This document shows, piece by piece, positions 1 to 7,003 of a stretch of 38,525 nt of DNA. The DNA lies in the NCBI GenBank assembly GCA_036002485.1, contig DASYTI010000214.1:1-38525 (forward strand), in the 5' to 3' direction. The notes beneath the pieces are model-generated. The model did not search any database, was not told the origin of the DNA, and saw only the letters and a list, made by a program, of their open reading frames with translations. The stretch is from Candidatus Methylomirabilota bacterium. GTDB taxonomy: Bacteria > Methylomirabilota > Methylomirabilia > Rokubacteriales > CSP1-6. Made by a program: the position numbers and the translations under genes. Numbering within the stretch: the first letter of the stretch is position 1; each line of letters begins with the position of its first letter.

Positions 1-39
1 GAGCGAGAGGGCGAGGGTGAGGGCCAGAACCTTCAGCAT
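1..39 (-). CDS. 5' end of an exported protein gene, cut by the window edge
   Basis: Reading the minus strand from an ATG at 39, the first 13 codons give M-L-K-V-L-A-L-T-L-A-L-S-L. A lysine followed by an unbroken hydrophobic run is typical of the start of a signal peptide. The ATG lies 34 bases past the stop of the alpha/beta hydrolase on the same strand, so it would be the next gene of that operon. No clear Shine-Dalgarno sequence is seen in front of it, and nothing can be said about the mature protein. It could be a chance open stretch. Confidence 0.4.
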   Translation of the reverse strand, partial: MLKVLALTLALSL

Positions 40-73
40 CTCAACCAGACGCTACCACTACCCCCAGGGCTGT

Positions 74-889
74 TCAAAAGCCCAGGAACTCCTTCAGGGC
101 GGCGAGCACCGCGTCGGGATTGTCTTCATGCAGCGTGTGGACGGCCCGCGGGATCTCGACGAACTTCCCCCGGGGGAGCTGCTGGGCCATCCGCTCGGCG
201 ACCTCGCGGTCGAGAACCATGCTCTCCTCGCCGCGCAGCACCAGAGTCGGCACGGGAATCGTCTGCAGCACGCCCCACCAGTCGATGTCGAGCTGGGCTC
301 GCTTCTCCTTGATGCTGGGATGCCAGCCCCACACCAGCTTGCCGTCGGGGCGCTGCTTGAGGCTGTGCGAGGCCACCCAGCGGAAATAGTGGATGCCGGG
401 ATGCGGGTTGCCTCGGTGCAGGTGCTGGGCGGCCTGCTCGATGCTCTCCCACGTCTCCGGCTCCGGAGGGCCGGGCGGCGCCTGGGCCATGCGCTTGCTG
501 ACCTCGGGCCCGATATCGACGATGACGAGCTTCTGCACGGCATCGGGCCGCTTGGAGGCGAAGTACATCGCATTGCGCCCGCCCATGGAGAGGCCGACCA
601 TCACGAATGATCGGAGGCTGAGCTCGTCCACCACGCCGGTCAGGTCATCGTAGGCCGCGATGGGATGGTAGATGTCCGCGGGATCGCTCTCGCCGTGCCC
701 GCGCTGGTCCATGGCATAGACGTGGAAGTGAGGCTGGAGCGCGATGCTGAGAGTGTCCCAGGCATGGGCATGGCCCGTGAAGCCGTGCAGGAGCAGGAGC
801 GGCGTGCGGCCCTCGCCGCCCCAGTCGAGAACGTGGAGCCGCAGATCGTTGACCGTGATGTAGCGGTCGATGGGGCGCAAGAGATTCAT
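74..889 (-). CDS. Alpha/beta hydrolase
   Basis: A 271-residue alpha/beta-hydrolase-fold enzyme of usual length for single-domain members. The oxyanion motif HGF is at about residues 35-37. The nucleophile elbow G-L-S-M-G-G has the serine at about 101. A histidine near the C-terminus in the context V-H-T-L-H-E completes a plausible Ser-acid-His triad. There is no signal peptide, so it should be cytoplasmic. The start at 889 is chosen because GGGAGG lies just upstream and the homologous region begins there; longer in-frame readings run into the cupin gene. It follows the cupin gene by 16 bases, so the two are probably co-transcribed. The substrate is unknown; esters or ring-cleavage products are typical for this group. 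Confidence in fold is high, in function low. Confidence 0.9.
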   Translation of the reverse strand: MNLLRPIDRYITVNDLRLHVLDWGGEGRTPLLLLHGFTGHAHAWDTLSIALQPHFHVYAMDQRGHGESDPADIYHPIAAYDDLTGVVDELSLRSFVMVGLSMGGRNAMYFASKRPDAVQKLVIVDIGPEVSKRMAQAPPGPPEPETWESIEQAAQHLHRGNPHPGIHYFRWVASHSLKQRPDGKLVWGWHPSIKEKRAQLDIDWWGVLQTIPVPTLVLRGEESMVLDREVAERMAQQLPRGKFVEIPRAVHTLHEDNPDAVLAALKEFLGF

Positions 890-905
890 GGAAGCCTCCC
901 GTGGA

Positions 906-1385
906 TCATGCGTGCCATTCGCGCGGACCGTCGTCGGTGAAGCCGCACTGCTCGCATGGGCTGAAGTAGTGCATGGCCGGCGGCATGGCCACGGCAAGGC
1001 GAAGCGAAAGATCCTGGCCGACATTGCGGATGTGGTGCACGGTCCCTCGCGGCACCCACACGATGTCGTCCTTCTGGCCCTGCACGACGACACCGCCCGT
1101 CAGCTCCCACTCGAGAGTTCCCGCGAGCACCACCCACCATTCGTCGAACTCGCGATGCCAGTGGGGGCGATTGCCGCCGCCGGGCGCGCTCGCGATCAGG
1201 GTGACGAGGTTGCGCTCGTCGGCGATGATCCGCTTCGCCCACGGAGCGGGCCCCATCTTCGCGACCAGATCCGCCACGCGCGTGTGGAGCACGTTGGGCC
1301 AGGTCGAGTTGGCAGCGCTGGGCGGGCTCGGCCCGTCCGCCAGATGGCTAATTGAGATGGAGAATGGTGTTTCTGTAGTAGGCAT
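906..1385 (-). CDS. Cupin-domain protein with a C-terminal CxxC
   Basis: A 159-residue single-domain cupin, probably a metal-dependent enzyme or binding protein. Cupin motif 1 is visible as H75-x-H77-x4-E82 followed by G89. Motif 2 is P112-x-G114-x2-H117-x3-N121. These supply the usual 3-His/1-Glu metal set. After the second motif comes C144-E-Q-C147, a possible second metal or redox site that most small cupins lack. Bacterial 3-hydroxyanthranilate dioxygenases carry C-terminal CxxC pairs, but only one pair is present here, so that identity is not claimed. The start at 1385 has AGAGGAGG four bases ahead. It is the first gene of a pair with the downstream alpha/beta hydrolase. Confidence 0.88.
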   Translation of the reverse strand: MPTTETPFSISISHLADGPSPPSAANSTWPNVLHTRVADLVAKMGPAPWAKRIIADERNLVTLIASAPGGGNRPHWHREFDEWWVVLAGTLEWELTGGVVVQGQKDDIVWVPRGTVHHIRNVGQDLSLRLAVAMPPAMHYFSPCEQCGFTDDGPREWHA

Positions 1386-1409
1386 CGATCCTCCTCTGAA
1401 CTAGGACTG

Positions 1410-1641
1410 CCCCCTCACCCTGCCCTCTCCCCAGAGGGGAGAGGGATATGAGGAAGGAATCACGTTGAATCCCCTCTCCCCCAATGGGGGAGAACTTCTG
1501 GACCAGGACTACCCCTCACCCTGCCCTCTCCCCAGAGGGGAGAGGGATGTTTCAAGTAGGACACCTCTCTCCAAGGAGGGAGAGGATCTGTCGAATTGAA
1601 ACCCTCTCCCCCAGTGGGGGAGAGGGCAGGGTGAGGGGGTC
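1410..1641. repeat. Structured CCTC-rich repeat, copy A (complex inverted repeat)
   Basis: Two direct copies of a C-rich module (CCCCTCACCCTGC followed by CCCTCTCCCC-AGA-GGGGAGAGGG) start near 1410 and 1512. An inverted copy ends at 1641 with GCAGGGTGAGGGGG. The local hairpins have stems of 10-11 bp. The outer arms at 1410 and 1641 can also pair over more than 20 bp. This fills most of the spacer between the cupin start and the stop of the deacetylase (1386-1674). No gene is seen in it. It belongs to the same family as the copies near 6819, 11061, 12769 and 27934. Confidence 0.8.
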
Positions 1642-1674
1642 GGGACCCTCTCCGCCCCGAAGTATAGCCGGCCG

Positions 1675-2535
1675 CTATGCTCTCTTTCGCGAAGCCTTCG
1701 CGGGCCGGGATTTCGCGACGGCGGCGCCCTTGCCGCTCGCGTGCCAGCGCGCCACCTCCTCGCACGTGGTGAACCACACGCCGCGGGAGCGGCGCATGAA
1801 GGCCACGAGGTCCGCGAGGAGGGCGATCCGCGAGGCGCGCCCGCTCACGAAGGGATGGCAGGTCAGGACGAAGCAGCCGTTCTCCGCGTGCATCGCGGCG
1901 AACTCCTTGCTCCACATCTGCAGCACCCGGCCCGGGTCGGCGATGGCATTCGTGGACCCGTACACATGGCGGAAGAGCGGCGCGTCGTCCAGCAGCCACT
2001 GCACCGGCACCTCGACGAGCGGCCCGTCCTCGCTGTCGATCTCGTAGGGGATGTCATTGCCCATGAGCGAGGTGTCGTAGAGAAAGCCGTGACGCTTCAG
2101 GATGCCCGGGGTCCAGACATTCACGTCCCATGATGGCGAGCGGTAGCCGGCCGGCTTGACGCCGAGCTGATCGCGCAGGATGGCGAGCTGCTCCTGCATG
2201 ATCCGCTCTTCCTGCGTGGCGTCGAGGAAGCCCACGGCCTCGTGGACATTCCCATGGGCGCCCACCTCGTGCCCCGCGTCGCGGATCCGCTTGGACGGGG
2301 CGAGGTGATTCTCGACCGTCCAGCCAGGAATAAAGAAGCTGGCGCGGAGCTTCAGCTTGTCGAGCAGGGCGAGAATCCGGTCCACCCCGACCCGGGGCCC
2401 GAAGCGACGCTCCTCGAGGTCGCCCAGGCTCCGCTTGGCCTTTTCCGGCTCGCGGAAGAGAAATCCCGACTCGGCGTCGAAGTCGAAGGACAGCACCACC
2501 GCGGATTGCTTGCCGTCCGGCCACCGATAGCGCAT
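1675..2535 (-). CDS. Polysaccharide-deacetylase (CE4/NodB-like) family protein
   Basis: A 286-residue protein of the CE4 / NodB fold. The first metal motif reads S-F-D-F-D. The zinc-histidine motif appears as H-G-N-V-H-E after G-H-E-V-G-A. The arginine-containing motif reads Y-R-S-P-S-W-D. The segment F-F-I-P-G-W-T-V-E and the lack of a signal peptide resemble the cytoplasmic PuuE-like branch, which acts on small amides or ureides, more than secreted chitin or peptidoglycan deacetylases. The last 15 or so residues are a Lys/Arg/Ala-rich tail. AGGAGG lies upstream of the ATG at 2535. It shares its plan and several motifs with the paralogue at 3353-4192, and the two flank a dehydrogenase gene. 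The substrate cannot be assigned. Confidence 0.9.
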   Translation of the reverse strand: MRYRWPDGKQSAVVLSFDFDAESGFLFREPEKAKRSLGDLEERRFGPRVGVDRILALLDKLKLRASFFIPGWTVENHLAPSKRIRDAGHEVGAHGNVHEAVGFLDATQEERIMQEQLAILRDQLGVKPAGYRSPSWDVNVWTPGILKRHGFLYDTSLMGNDIPYEIDSEDGPLVEVPVQWLLDDAPLFRHVYGSTNAIADPGRVLQMWSKEFAAMHAENGCFVLTCHPFVSGRASRIALLADLVAFMRRSRGVWFTTCEEVARWHASGKGAAVAKSRPAKASRKRA

Positions 2536-2588
2536 GCGGGCCTCCTTGGCGAGGGTGAGCGCCGGATCCTACCGCGAAGCTGGCCACC

Positions 2589-3356
2589 TCATCCCGAGAC
2601 CCAGCCGCCGCTCGGGTGGAGTATCTGACCCGTGAGATAGCCGGCCTCGTCGGCGGCTAGAACCACCGCGCAGTAGGCGACATCCTCCACGCTGCCGAAG
2701 CGGCGCAGCGGCAGCTCGGCCAGCCGTCGCGACCGGTACTCCGGCGTCATGACGTCCTTGCTCATGTCGGTCTCGATCCCGCCGGGGGCGATGGCATTCA
2801 CGGTGATCCCGTGGGCTCCCACCTCCGAGGCAAGGGCACGGGTGAGCGCCTCGATGGCGCCCTTGGTCGCGGCGTAGGCCGCGAAGCCGCCACCGCCGAC
2901 CGCGCGCTGGGCGAGCTGCGTGGACAGATTGATGATGCGCCCGTAGCCGTTCTCGATCATCGACGGCAGTGCGTGACTCGTGCACAGAATGGTGCCGGTG
3001 ACGTTGATGTCGAACATGCGCTGGTACGCGTCCACGGGCACCTGGAGGAGCGCGCCCCGCACCATGATGCCGGCGTTGTTGACGAGGATATCCAGGCGGC
3101 CGAATCGATCGAGCGTCGACTTGACGAGAGAGCGCGCATCGTCGTCGCGCGCCACGTCGCCCTGGAGGGCGATGGCCTCGGCGCCCAGCCGGCCGGCTTC
3201 CGCGACAGCCTCGTCGGCCTCCCGCCGGCTCGCCAGGTAGTTCACGGCCACCCGCGCCCCTTCGCGGGCGAAGGCCAGCGCGATGGCCCGCCCGAAGCCG
3301 CGGCTGGCGCCCGTGACGAGCGCGACGCGGCCGGCTAGCCGTCCCCCGCCCGTCAC
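2589..3356 (-). CDS. Short-chain dehydrogenase/reductase (SDR)
   Basis: A 255-residue classical SDR, probably a NAD(P)-dependent alcohol dehydrogenase or ketoreductase. The cofactor motif T-G-A-S-R-G-F-G is at about residues 15-22 and N-N-A-G at 93-96. The catalytic serine is about S145, with Y161-A-A-T-K165 completing the set. The end reads G-G-W-V-S-G, as in FabG-type enzymes. The start is taken as the GTG at 3356. It overlaps the TGA of the upstream deacetylase gene in a four-base GTGA, which implies translational coupling. A longer reading of this frame runs antisense-like through the deacetylase and is not real. FabG itself is less likely because of the catabolic context. The substrate is unknown. 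Confidence 0.92.
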   Translation of the reverse strand: MTGGGRLAGRVALVTGASRGFGRAIALAFAREGARVAVNYLASRREADEAVAEAGRLGAEAIALQGDVARDDDARSLVKSTLDRFGRLDILVNNAGIMVRGALLQVPVDAYQRMFDINVTGTILCTSHALPSMIENGYGRIINLSTQLAQRAVGGGGFAAYAATKGAIEALTRALASEVGAHGITVNAIAPGGIETDMSKDVMTPEYRSRRLAELPLRRFGSVEDVAYCAVVLAADEAGYLTGQILHPSGGWVSG

Positions 3357-4192
3357 CGTGCCGCGCCGCTCGGGCCCTGCTCGAGCCAGAACCGCGCGAG
3401 CTCGACGGGGCGGGGCCACCACACGTCCTTCTTGCCGACGATTCTCTGGATGAGGCGCTCGACCATGCGCATGCGCGAGGGCCGGCCCACCACCTGGGGA
3501 TGGCCGAGCCAGTTGAAGAAGCCGCCTTCCGCGTACATGCCCTCGAACTCCTCGGACCAGATCTCCCAGACGTCTTCCTGGCTCCAGATACCATTGCCCA
3601 CCGGCGGCACCGAGCTGAACAGGAAGAAGGGCGCGTCGTTGTTGCACCAGGCGGTGGGAAACTCCACGAGCGGGCCGTGGGGCGTCTCGTGACAGTACGG
3701 CAGGTCCGTATCGAGGGCATTGCTGTGATAGACGAACCCGTGCTTCTTGAGCAGGTCCATGGTGTGCCGGCTCGGATCGGCGGAGGGCGCCCGCGCCCCG
3801 AGCGGCTTGGCGCCCAGGATCTTCTTGAAGATGTCCAGGCTCTTGACGAGCAGCTCCTCCTCCTCCTCGCGGTCCTTCATGAAGAAGGGCTTCTCGTGCA
3901 GGTAGCCGTGGTGCCCCACCTCGTGGCCCCGGCGCACGATGTCCTCGCAGAGCGCCGGATAGCGCTCGACGATCCATCCCGGAATGAAAAAGCAGGTCTT
4001 GACCCCGTACCGGTCCAGCAGCTCCAGGATGCGCGGCATGCCGGTCTTGGGACCATAGGCGCCCATCGACATGTGCAGCGGCCGCTCGGCGAGGGCGGGA
4101 TCGCGGTGGATCCAGGGACTCTCGCCGTCGAGATCGAAGGTCATCATGATGGCGCAGCGGGCGCCCTCGGGCCACTGCACGGGCTGGGTCAT
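3353..4192 (-). CDS. Polysaccharide-deacetylase (CE4/NodB-like) family protein, second copy
   Basis: A 279-residue CE4/NodB-fold protein. Its motif 1 reads M-T-F-D-L-D-G-E-S, followed by F-F-I-P-G-W-I-V-E and the metal motif G-H-H-G-Y-L-H-E after G-H-E-V. A motif 3 equivalent R-A-P-S-A-D follows. It has no signal peptide and looks like a cytoplasmic PuuE-like amidase rather than a secreted deacetylase. It is a clear paralogue of the protein at 1675-2535. The start at 4192 is the only methionine that avoids overlap with the next gene upstream; its Shine-Dalgarno is weak. Its stop overlaps the GTG of the SDR, so these two are made together. Substrate unknown. Confidence 0.9.
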   Translation of the reverse strand: MTQPVQWPEGARCAIMMTFDLDGESPWIHRDPALAERPLHMSMGAYGPKTGMPRILELLDRYGVKTCFFIPGWIVERYPALCEDIVRRGHEVGHHGYLHEKPFFMKDREEEEELLVKSLDIFKKILGAKPLGARAPSADPSRHTMDLLKKHGFVYHSNALDTDLPYCHETPHGPLVEFPTAWCNNDAPFFLFSSVPPVGNGIWSQEDVWEIWSEEFEGMYAEGGFFNWLGHPQVVGRPSRMRMVERLIQRIVGKKDVWWPRPVELARFWLEQGPSGAAR

Positions 4193-4251
4193 GGAGCAGA
4201 AGAATAGACCAGAGGAGCGATGACCGCAAACATGGCAACGCGGCGCGCGAG

Positions 4252-5820
4252 CTACTCGGCGAGTCTGACGGTCACGCGCACGGGATCGGGCAGTCGGGAT
4301 CGCCCGGCCTCGATCTGCCACGAGCCGATGCGGGTCAGGCCTTCGGCGAACTTGCCATAGCTGGGATTCGGGATCACCGCCTCGATCACCGTGATCTTCT
4401 CGCCGCGCTGCCGGCTCACCGTGGTCCCCCCCGCCTTCGCGAGCAAGGCCGCGAGGTCGCGCTCCGCGCCGCTCCGGCTCTTGACTCGAAGTTTCCCGAC
4501 CACGTCGAGTGACGGGCGCGCGTCACCGGGGGCGGGAGGCGTGGACGCGGACACCGTCCCGACCGGATTGTCCCTTCGCGGAGCCGGGGCGGCGGCGACC
4601 TTGTCCTGCTTGGCGCTTCCATTCTTCGCCTTGGGCGACGGCGACTCGCCCCGCTCGGACTTGCCCGCATCCGGCTTCTCGACACGACTCGCACGGGTGT
4701 CACGAACCGGCGGGGAGGGAGCGCGACGGGGTGTGACAGACTCCGGGGGCGAGGCTGAGGTCTTCGCCCGCGCGGGGGGAGCAGTGACCCTCGCTGGCAT
4801 CTCCGGCGTTGGCCGCTCTGGTGCTGGTGGCGCGGGGGGCGGGTGCAGCGCGGGCGGCGCCGGCACTACCGTGACGGGCGCAGTTACTGGAGGAATCTCA
4901 GGTCGCGTCGCCGGCTCGGTGGAGGCCATACGCTTCGGGGGCGTGGCGTCGCCGCTCGAAGGAGCGGAAGGCACCCAGCGACGGACCGCAAGATCCAGAT
5001 CGGCTCGGTACGTGAAGAGTCCGACGGCACCGAGCGAGACCAGGAGCACGGTGGCGGTCAGACGAAGATGTCTGGCCTGGACGGGAAGGAAGATACGTCG
5101 GTGGTCCCAGACGAGAATGGCAAGTCCACAGGCCATCAAGAGCATATGGCGGGCGCTCTGGAGCACTCTCCGGGCAATTCCGATCATCTTCCGGCTACCC
5201 TCGAGGGCCTTGTGGGCAACCCCGAGCGCCTGCCTCGCAGCCCGGAGCGCCCTCCCGCCGCCATCGAGAGCGGCCTTCCCCACAACCTCGAGTGATCTCC
5301 CGATGATATTGAGCGCCGACGGGACACGGCGGAAGATCAGACGGAGTGATGACCCCGCGCGGCGGACCGGGCCAGCAATGTCGATGCGCCGAACGGCCGC
5401 GAGGACGTTTGCCGCGCGAGCCACACCGGGACGGGACCGCCAAGGGATCCTTTCCCGGGCGTGCACGCTGCGGCGCGGAGAGGGCTCGTCCCGTGCACGT
5501 AGCATCTCGAGCGTCTTACCGATGAGAACCGGTCGGGGTCGCGCGCGCCGGATGACCCGGTTGCGAGGGAAAAGCCGCTGGCGGAGCCGGTCCACCAGAT
5601 CATTCGGACGCAAGCGGTCGAGCGCCTTGCTGAAGAAGTCGAGCTTGAAATTTGATCGCCACGCGACGGGGTGAGGCCGTTCAGTGAGACGAAGACCCTC
5701 GAGCTCTTGCTGACAAGCCGCGCACTCGCGCAGATGCGCTTCCAGCGGGACTCGCTCCGTGAGCCCGATGTGCGCGTCGAGGAGCGCCGAGAATTGCTCG
5801 CGAGCGTCCTGGCAGTTCAT
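4252..5820 (-). CDS. Membrane protein with anti-sigma-type zinc motif, 14-residue repeats and Pro-rich region
   Basis: A 522-residue protein with several parts. Residues 1-45 hold a zf-HC2 / ZAS-like motif: C3, then H29-x3-C33-x2-C36. A strongly basic region follows. At about 174-230 there are four 14-residue units of the pattern [GHR][RK]xLxxx[GR][KQH], with one extra Gly between units 1 and 2. Hydrophobic stretches lie at about 225-238 and 254-271. A Pro/Ala/Lys-rich region runs over about 286-430. A compact C-terminal domain (about 435-522) resembles the outer domain of some zinc-finger anti-sigma proteins. ZAS motifs normally bind ECF sigma factors at the membrane, but no sigma gene is adjacent. 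The start at 5820 is picked because C3 belongs to the motif and a GGGGGTG lies upstream. Function as a regulator is inference. Confidence 0.72.
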   Translation of the reverse strand: MNCQDAREQFSALLDAHIGLTERVPLEAHLRECAACQQELEGLRLTERPHPVAWRSNFKLDFFSKALDRLRPNDLVDRLRQRLFPRNRVIRRARPRPVLIGKTLEMLRARDEPSPRRSVHARERIPWRSRPGVARAANVLAAVRRIDIAGPVRRAGSSLRLIFRRVPSALNIIGRSLEVVGKAALDGGGRALRAARQALGVAHKALEGSRKMIGIARRVLQSARHMLLMACGLAILVWDHRRIFLPVQARHLRLTATVLLVSLGAVGLFTYRADLDLAVRRWVPSAPSSGDATPPKRMASTEPATRPEIPPVTAPVTVVPAPPALHPPPAPPAPERPTPEMPARVTAPPARAKTSASPPESVTPRRAPSPPVRDTRASRVEKPDAGKSERGESPSPKAKNGSAKQDKVAAAPAPRRDNPVGTVSASTPPAPGDARPSLDVVGKLRVKSRSGAERDLAALLAKAGGTTVSRQRGEKITVIEAVIPNPSYGKFAEGLTRIGSWQIEAGRSRLPDPVRVTVRLAE

Positions 5821-5898
5821 GACTAGGGGCACCCCCAACCCTCCTACTAGCTGGATGATACTTGAGACGGCCCCCCGGGGAAGCAATCTGAGAAGCCA

Positions 5899-5907
5899 TG
5901 CTAGACT
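5899..5907 (+). promoter_or_regulatory. Putative extended -10 promoter element
   Basis: TGCTAGACT fits the TGnTAnnnT pattern of an extended -10 box. It lies about 50 bases before the GTG of the metallo-hydrolase gene in the divergent spacer 5821-5955. No convincing -35 box is seen at 16-18 bases. Similar elements stand before several other genes in the window. Confidence 0.35.
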
Positions 5908-5955
5908 CCCTCATCTCCGCCCTTGCTGGGATCGCCCACGAGAGGAGCGCCCGCC

Positions 5956-6795
5956 GTGCCAAAGAATGTCATCCGCGTAGGCAATGTCGAGATCATGTCG
6001 CTGTCGGACGGCATGCTCGAGTTCGATCTCTGTAATTTCTTCCCGACCATTCCCGAGGACAACTGGCAGGGCCATGAGTCCGACCTGACCGAGGAGCACA
6101 AGGTCCGCTTCAACCTCGGCTCCTTTCTGATCCGCTCGCAAGGACGGACCATCCTCGTCGACACGGGCCTCGGGCCCAAGCCGGCGGACGCGCCCGATGT
6201 CCCGTGGGGTCAGCTCATGCGTGACTTTCAGGACAATGGCGTGCGCCCGGACGAGGTGGACATGGTCGTGCTGACCCACCTCCACCGCGACCACGTCGGC
6301 TGGAACCTGATGCCGCAGGGCGAGCGATACGTCCCGACTTTCCCGAATGCGCGCTACTGGATGAGCACGAAGGATTGGGAGGTGTGCCACGAGCCGGAAG
6401 TCCAGCCGCAGCGCTTTCCCAATGCCCCCACCTGCGTCTGGCCCCTGGCCGACCTCGGTCTGATCGAGCTGATGGATGGGGAGCACAGCATCACGCCCGA
6501 GCTGACCGCGCTGCCCACCCCTGGTCACACGCCGGGGCACATGAGCATCCTGATCACCTCGCAAGGCGAGCGCGCGCTCGTCCTGGGAGACGCCGCCCAC
6601 AACCCGGTGCAGCTCCACGAGACGGACTGGGTCTCGCGGGCCGACATGGATCCCGAGCTGACGCGCCATACGCGACGGGTCCTCATGGAACGCCTGGAGC
6701 GCGAAGAGATCATCGTGGCGGCCGGACACTTCAAGGCGCCCGGCTTCGGCAAGGTGATACGCCTCCAGGGCCGCCGCTACTGGCAAGTCCTCTAG
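5956..6795 (+). CDS. Metallo-beta-lactamase-fold hydrolase
   Basis: A 279-residue MBL-fold enzyme with a full di-zinc set. H108-x-H110-x-D112-H113 is the signature motif (T-H-L-H-R-D-H). A further histidine is at about 191 or 195 in P-G-H-T-P-G-H, the bridging aspartate is D212 in L-G-D-A, and the last histidine is about H258 in A-G-H-F. This layout is common in lactonases and other small-molecule hydrolases, including acyl-homoserine-lactone lactonase relatives; a true beta-lactamase is not indicated. There is no signal peptide. The GTG at 5956 is chosen as start because AGAGGAG lies eight bases upstream; an earlier TTG at 5923 has no such site. It is divergent from the zinc-motif membrane protein. 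Substrate unknown. Confidence 0.9.
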   Translation: MPKNVIRVGNVEIMSLSDGMLEFDLCNFFPTIPEDNWQGHESDLTEEHKVRFNLGSFLIRSQGRTILVDTGLGPKPADAPDVPWGQLMRDFQDNGVRPDEVDMVVLTHLHRDHVGWNLMPQGERYVPTFPNARYWMSTKDWEVCHEPEVQPQRFPNAPTCVWPLADLGLIELMDGEHSITPELTALPTPGHTPGHMSILITSQGERALVLGDAAHNPVQLHETDWVSRADMDPELTRHTRRVLMERLEREEIIVAAGHFKAPGFGKVIRLQGRRYWQVL

Positions 6796-6818
6796 GCTGG
6801 CGGATTCGCGAGGCAACG

Positions 6819-6955
6819 CCACCCTGGTCTACTCAGCCCTCGCCTCAGGGCTTCGCCCTTCAGCTCGAACTGCGGCCCTCTCCCTCTCCGAGGGAGAGGG
6901 ATCCATTTTCATCCCTCGCCCCCAGAGGGGGAGAGGGCAGGGTGAGGGGGAGGCC
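6819..6955. repeat. Structured CCTC-rich repeat, copy B
   Basis: This spacer copy begins with CCACCCTGGTCTACTCAGCC and holds three hairpins in order. The first is a small AGGGC-TTC-GCCCT stem at 6847-6859. The second is a 10-bp CCCTCTCCCT/AGGGAGAGGG stem at about 6876-6900. A C-rich/G-rich arm follows, ending in GCAGGGTGAGGGGG. It lies directly after the metallo-hydrolase gene and before the amidohydrolase. It is near-identical in plan to the copy at 27934-28117. Confidence 0.82.
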
Positions 6956-7003
6956 AGAATGCGGCACGCGCGCCCATGAAAGGTTCGGTCTGAGATCTTG
7001 ACG

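Noticed and set aside
1410-1641. CRISPR-like array
   Set aside because: The repeated units are inverted as well as direct, unequal in length and spacing, and have no unique spacers or cas genes nearby.
3357-4238. Upstream extension of the SDR frame, suggesting a fusion protein
   Set aside because: The extension runs in another frame through the second deacetylase gene, which has clear motifs. The SDR begins at the GTGA overlap.
4391-5674. A plus-strand open frame of over 400 codons
   Set aside because: It is antisense to the zinc-motif membrane protein; its Ser/Arg/Gly-rich content is typical of a shadow frame.
5956-6795. Beta-lactamase (resistance gene)
   Set aside because: The fold and zinc motif are shared by many hydrolases; there is no signal peptide and the motif layout is closer to lactonase-type enzymes.
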